Positions 61,993 to 64,000 of a stretch of DNA of 64,000 nt are shown here, in pieces. How positions within the stretch are numbered: position 1 is the stretch's first letter; every line of letters starts with the position of its first letter. Below the pieces are notes generated by a model, which was given only the letters and a program-made list of their open reading frames with translations, made no database searches and had not been told where the DNA came from. The stretch is from Lentzea terrae (GTDB lineage Bacteria > Actinomycetota > Actinomycetes > Mycobacteriales > Pseudonocardiaceae), in NCBI RefSeq assembly GCF_003265345.1, contig NZ_QFWW01000007.1:412157-476156 (forward strand). The letters are read 5' to 3'. Position numbers and translations under genes: made by a program.

Positions 61993-62828
61993 GATGCCGC
62001 CTCTTCCGAGTTGACGAAGGCGAGCAGGTCCACGCCGAGCTGCTCCTTGTGGGTGTCGGTGATGCCGTGCGGGGCGCCCGGATAGACCGTGAGCGCGGCG
62101 CCGGGAATCCGTGCGGCGGAAGCCTTTCCGCCCACGTCGATCGGCACGACCTGGTCGTCGTCGCCGTGGATGATCAGCGTCGGCACGTCGATCGCCTCGA
62201 GGTCCTTGCGGAAGTCGGTGGCGGAGAACGCGGCGATGGACTCCAGGGCGTTGCGGTGCCCTGCTTGCAGGCTCTGCCGCCAGAACGCGTCCCGCGTGCC
62301 CTGGGAGACCGCCGCGCCAGGACGGTTGTTGCCGAAGAACGGCCCGTCGGCGAGGTCGCGGTAGAGCTGTGACCGGTCGGCGAGCGAAGCCGCGCGCAGA
62401 CCGTCGAACACCTCGATCGGCACACCACCTGGGTTGTCCGGGGTCTGCAGCATGAACGGCGGCACCGCGGCGACGAGCGCGACCTTCGCAACCCTTGCGG
62501 TGCCGTACCTTCCGACGTAGCGGACGACCTCGCCGCCGCCGGTGGAGAACCCGACCAGGGTGACCTCGCGCAGGTCGAGCGCGTCGAGCAACGCCGCGAG
62601 GTCGTCGGCGTAGGTGTCCATCTCGTTGCCGTGCCAGGTCTGCGTGGACCTGCCGTGGCCGCGCCGGTCGTGTGCGACCGCGCGGCAGCCGTTGCTCGCC
62701 AGGAAGAGCATCTGCGCTTCCCAGCTGTCGGAGTTGAGCGGCCAGCCGTGGCTGAACACCACGGGTTTCCCGCTGCCCCAGTCCTTGTAGAAGATCTGCG
62801 CCCCATCGGCGGCGGTGACGAAACTCAT
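61989..62828 (-). CDS. Alpha/beta hydrolase, non-heme chloroperoxidase-like
   Basis: A 279-residue hydrolase. [28 protein letters not shown], nucleophile elbow [13 protein letters not shown], acid [13 protein letters not shown] and catalytic His in YPGAPHGIT match non-heme chloroperoxidase/arylesterase enzymes. It is the first gene of the operon with the second alpha/beta hydrolase and the MBL protein. Its divergent neighbour is the AraC-type regulator, which likely controls it. Confidence 0.9.
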   Translation of the reverse strand: MSFVTAADGAQIFYKDWGSGKPVVFSHGWPLNSDSWEAQMLFLASNGCRAVAHDRRGHGRSTQTWHGNEMDTYADDLAALLDALDLREVTLVGFSTGGGEVVRYVGRYGTARVAKVALVAAVPPFMLQTPDNPGGVPIEVFDGLRAASLADRSQLYRDLADGPFFGNNRPGAAVSQGTRDAFWRQSLQAGHRNALESIAAFSATDFRKDLEAIDVPTLIIHGDDDQVVPIDVGGKASAARIPGAALTVYPGAPHGITDTHKEQLGVDLLAFVNSEEAAS

Positions 62829-62915
62829 GAGTGGAATCTAAGATCCAGCACGCGTGCCGAATCGGTTCACAGCGCCGTGCCGTCGGCTCACACCGCCACA
62901 CCAGGGGGACACGGC

Positions 62916-63863
62916 ATGGCACTTCTGCTCGACACGACGACGCTTCCGTTGCGGGACAGGCGAGACGCGCTGATCACCACGATGCGCGAGGCGTCCGGCA
63001 CGTCACGGGTGGAGCTGGTGGACGACGAGCCCGTGCGGGCACGGGTGGACCTCTGGTCCCTCGGCACCGCGTCGATCCTGCGGGCGGACTCGAACGGCTT
63101 CGCCAACATCGGCACCACGAAGTCCGCTCGTGCGGCGTCGGGCGAGCACATCGCGATCGGCGTGCACGAGCTCGGCGTCGCCCATTACCAGGTGGGAGCG
63201 CTCTCCCAGACGGTGCAGCCTGGGGAAGTTCTGGTGGTGGACGTCAGCCGGCCGTTCGGCTTCGGATGGCGCGGCCATGGCGCCGCGCTGTCGCTCAACA
63301 CGACGGCCGACGACCTGGCGCTGCCCGGCGATCTCATCAGGAAAGCAGGACCGCTGCTGAGATCCAGCCCGCTGTACGGGTTGTTCAGCCGCCACATCGT
63401 GGACATAACCCGGAACGCCGACCTGCTCAGCGGCAGCCCGGCGGCCGGCATGCTGGGTGCCGCGAGCATCGAACTGGCCCGTGCGCTCATCGCAACGGCC
63501 GTCGACGACGTGGCCGGCACCCGTGACATCGTCGAGCAGACCCTGATCGTCCAGATCCGCGCCTACGTGCGGCAGCACCTGCGCGATCCCGACCTCTCGC
63601 CCGGCACGATCGCCGCGGCACTCGCCATCTCACCTCGCCACCTGCACCGCGTCTGCGCGAACGCCGGCCTGCGCCTGGAGCAGTGGATCATCGCTCGCAG
63701 GCTCGACCACGCGAAGGCGGAGCTGGCCCACCCCAGTTCCCAGCACCTGTCCATCAACAGGGTCGCGCGGCGCTGGGGCTTCAAGGATCCGACGCACTTC
63801 ACGCGCCGGTTCCGGGCCGCGTTCGGCGTGCTCCCCAGGGAGTGGCGCCGCAGCGCCGGGTGA
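62916..63863 (+). CDS. AraC-family transcriptional regulator
   Basis: A 315-residue regulator. The N-terminal part resembles the AraC-binding-like domain (cupin_6 type: GVHELGVAHYQVGALSQTVQPGEVLVVDVSRPFGFGW, in parts). The C-terminal double HTH (RAYVRQHLRDPDLSPGTIAAALAISPRHLHRVCANAGL and the second with WGFKDPTHFTRRFRAAFGVLPREWRR) is canonical. ATG 62916 follows CCAGGGGGAC. It faces the hydrolase operon, 87 nt apart, and most likely controls it. Confidence 0.88.
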   Translation: MALLLDTTTLPLRDRRDALITTMREASGTSRVELVDDEPVRARVDLWSLGTASILRADSNGFANIGTTKSARAASGEHIAIGVHELGVAHYQVGALSQTVQPGEVLVVDVSRPFGFGWRGHGAALSLNTTADDLALPGDLIRKAGPLLRSSPLYGLFSRHIVDITRNADLLSGSPAAGMLGAASIELARALIATAVDDVAGTRDIVEQTLIVQIRAYVRQHLRDPDLSPGTIAAALAISPRHLHRVCANAGLRLEQWIIARRLDHAKAELAHPSSQHLSINRVARRWGFKDPTHFTRRFRAAFGVLPREWRRSAG

Positions 63864-63878
63864 CTTCGGCAGAACGTG

Positions 63879-63926
63879 AAAAGGCCCTGCGGGGAGTCGC
63901 TTGTGGCAACTCGACCCGCAGGGCCA
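63879..63926 (-). terminator. rRNA operon terminator
   Basis: GGCCCTGCGGG (63883-63893) and CCCGCAGGGCC (63915-63925) form an 11-bp stem with a 21-nt loop. Read on the minus strand, the stem is followed by TTTTC, a U tract, just after the 5S rRNA. It probably also ends the convergent AraC transcript. Confidence 0.85.
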
Positions 63927-63930
63927 AATT

Positions 63931-64000
63931 AAGTTCGGCGGCGACCTACTCTCCCACACCGTAACCAGTGCAGTACCATCGGCGCAGAAGGGCTTAACTA
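63931..64000 (-). rRNA. rrf: 5S ribosomal RNA, 3' end (partial)
   Basis: On the minus strand the end of the window reads AAGCCCTTCTGCGCCGATGG, TACTGCACTGGTTACGGTGT and GGGAGAGTAGGTCGCCGCCG, the conserved 3' part of actinobacterial 5S rRNA. The gene continues to the right of the window, presumably downstream of 23S and 16S rRNA. The exact 3' end is uncertain by 1-3 nt. Confidence 0.93.

Noticed and set aside
1..64000. Prophage, insertion sequence, CRISPR array or tRNA genes
   Set aside because: No integrase, transposase, terminal inverted repeats flanked by target duplication, regularly spaced repeats or tRNA cloverleaf was recognised by reading. The accessory blocks look like ordinary chromosomal insertions.

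Overview
The window is about 70% GC and dense with genes. Starts are often GTG, genes overlap by 4 bases (GTGA/ATGA junctions), and several starts look leaderless. This points to a soil actinomycete, most likely Pseudonocardiales (Lentzea/Saccharothrix-like; inferred from gene content, not proven). The housekeeping backbone follows the usual actinobacterial order: corC-ybeY-phoH ... rsmE-dnaJ-hrcA ... hemW ... sulfite reductase/cysH ... lepA. Blocks of accessory genes are inserted between its members. The right edge enters the 3' end of a 5S rRNA gene on the minus strand.

Layout. 1-9.4 kb: a mostly minus-strand core (corC partial, ybeY, phoH, HIT, TetR, esterase, rsmE, dnaJ, hrcA), interrupted by two plus-strand YitH-like GNAT acetyltransferases and a 450-bp GC-rich hairpin-rich spacer. 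9.6-13.1 kb: two tandem paralogous secreted ~575-aa proteins, probably TIM-barrel carbohydrate-active enzymes. 13.5-14.7 kb: hemW. 14.9-23.3 kb: a complete assimilatory sulfur operon. It runs from a short regulatory leader peptide through ferredoxin sulfite reductase, a zinc-ribbon protein, APS reductase, CysD, CysN and an SsuABC-type importer to a CbiX chelatase for siroheme, mostly with overlapping or near-overlapping junctions. 23.3-35.3 kb: mixed accessory genes, including a DJ-1/MarR pair facing an enoyl-CoA hydratase across two operator palindromes, a barnase/barstar module, a quinone-reductase-like enzyme, an APC permease, two tandem DUF885 proteins and a nitronate monooxygenase.

35.4-47.5 kb: a GH18 chitinase with a DasR-type dre site, an aminotransferase, an HD hydrolase, a methyltransferase with a decayed duplicate, two LysR units (one with a DHFR-like reductase, one with an FAD oxidoreductase), a GH27 alpha-galactosidase under a LacI-type operator, and a self-regulated TetR with a small partner. 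47.5-57.3 kb: DUF72, LepA, a PemK/MazF-like protein, RidA/cupin/GNAT facing a PadR regulator, an XRE/DUF397 pair, and the transglutaminase/alpha-E/ATP-grasp triad. 57.4-63.9 kb: a WD40-KAP NTPase, an SMP-30-like secreted protein, a three-gene hydrolase operon (MBL fold plus two alpha/beta hydrolases) and a divergent AraC regulator, then the rRNA terminator and 5S end.

The most distinctive signals are the sulfur leader peptide, the WD40-KAP ATPase, the tandem secreted paralogues, a set of AT-rich rare-codon palindromic islands inside the GNAT genes and hemW, a decaying methyltransferase duplicate, and many clear operator palindromes between divergent genes. No prophage, insertion sequence, CRISPR array or tRNA gene was recognised.
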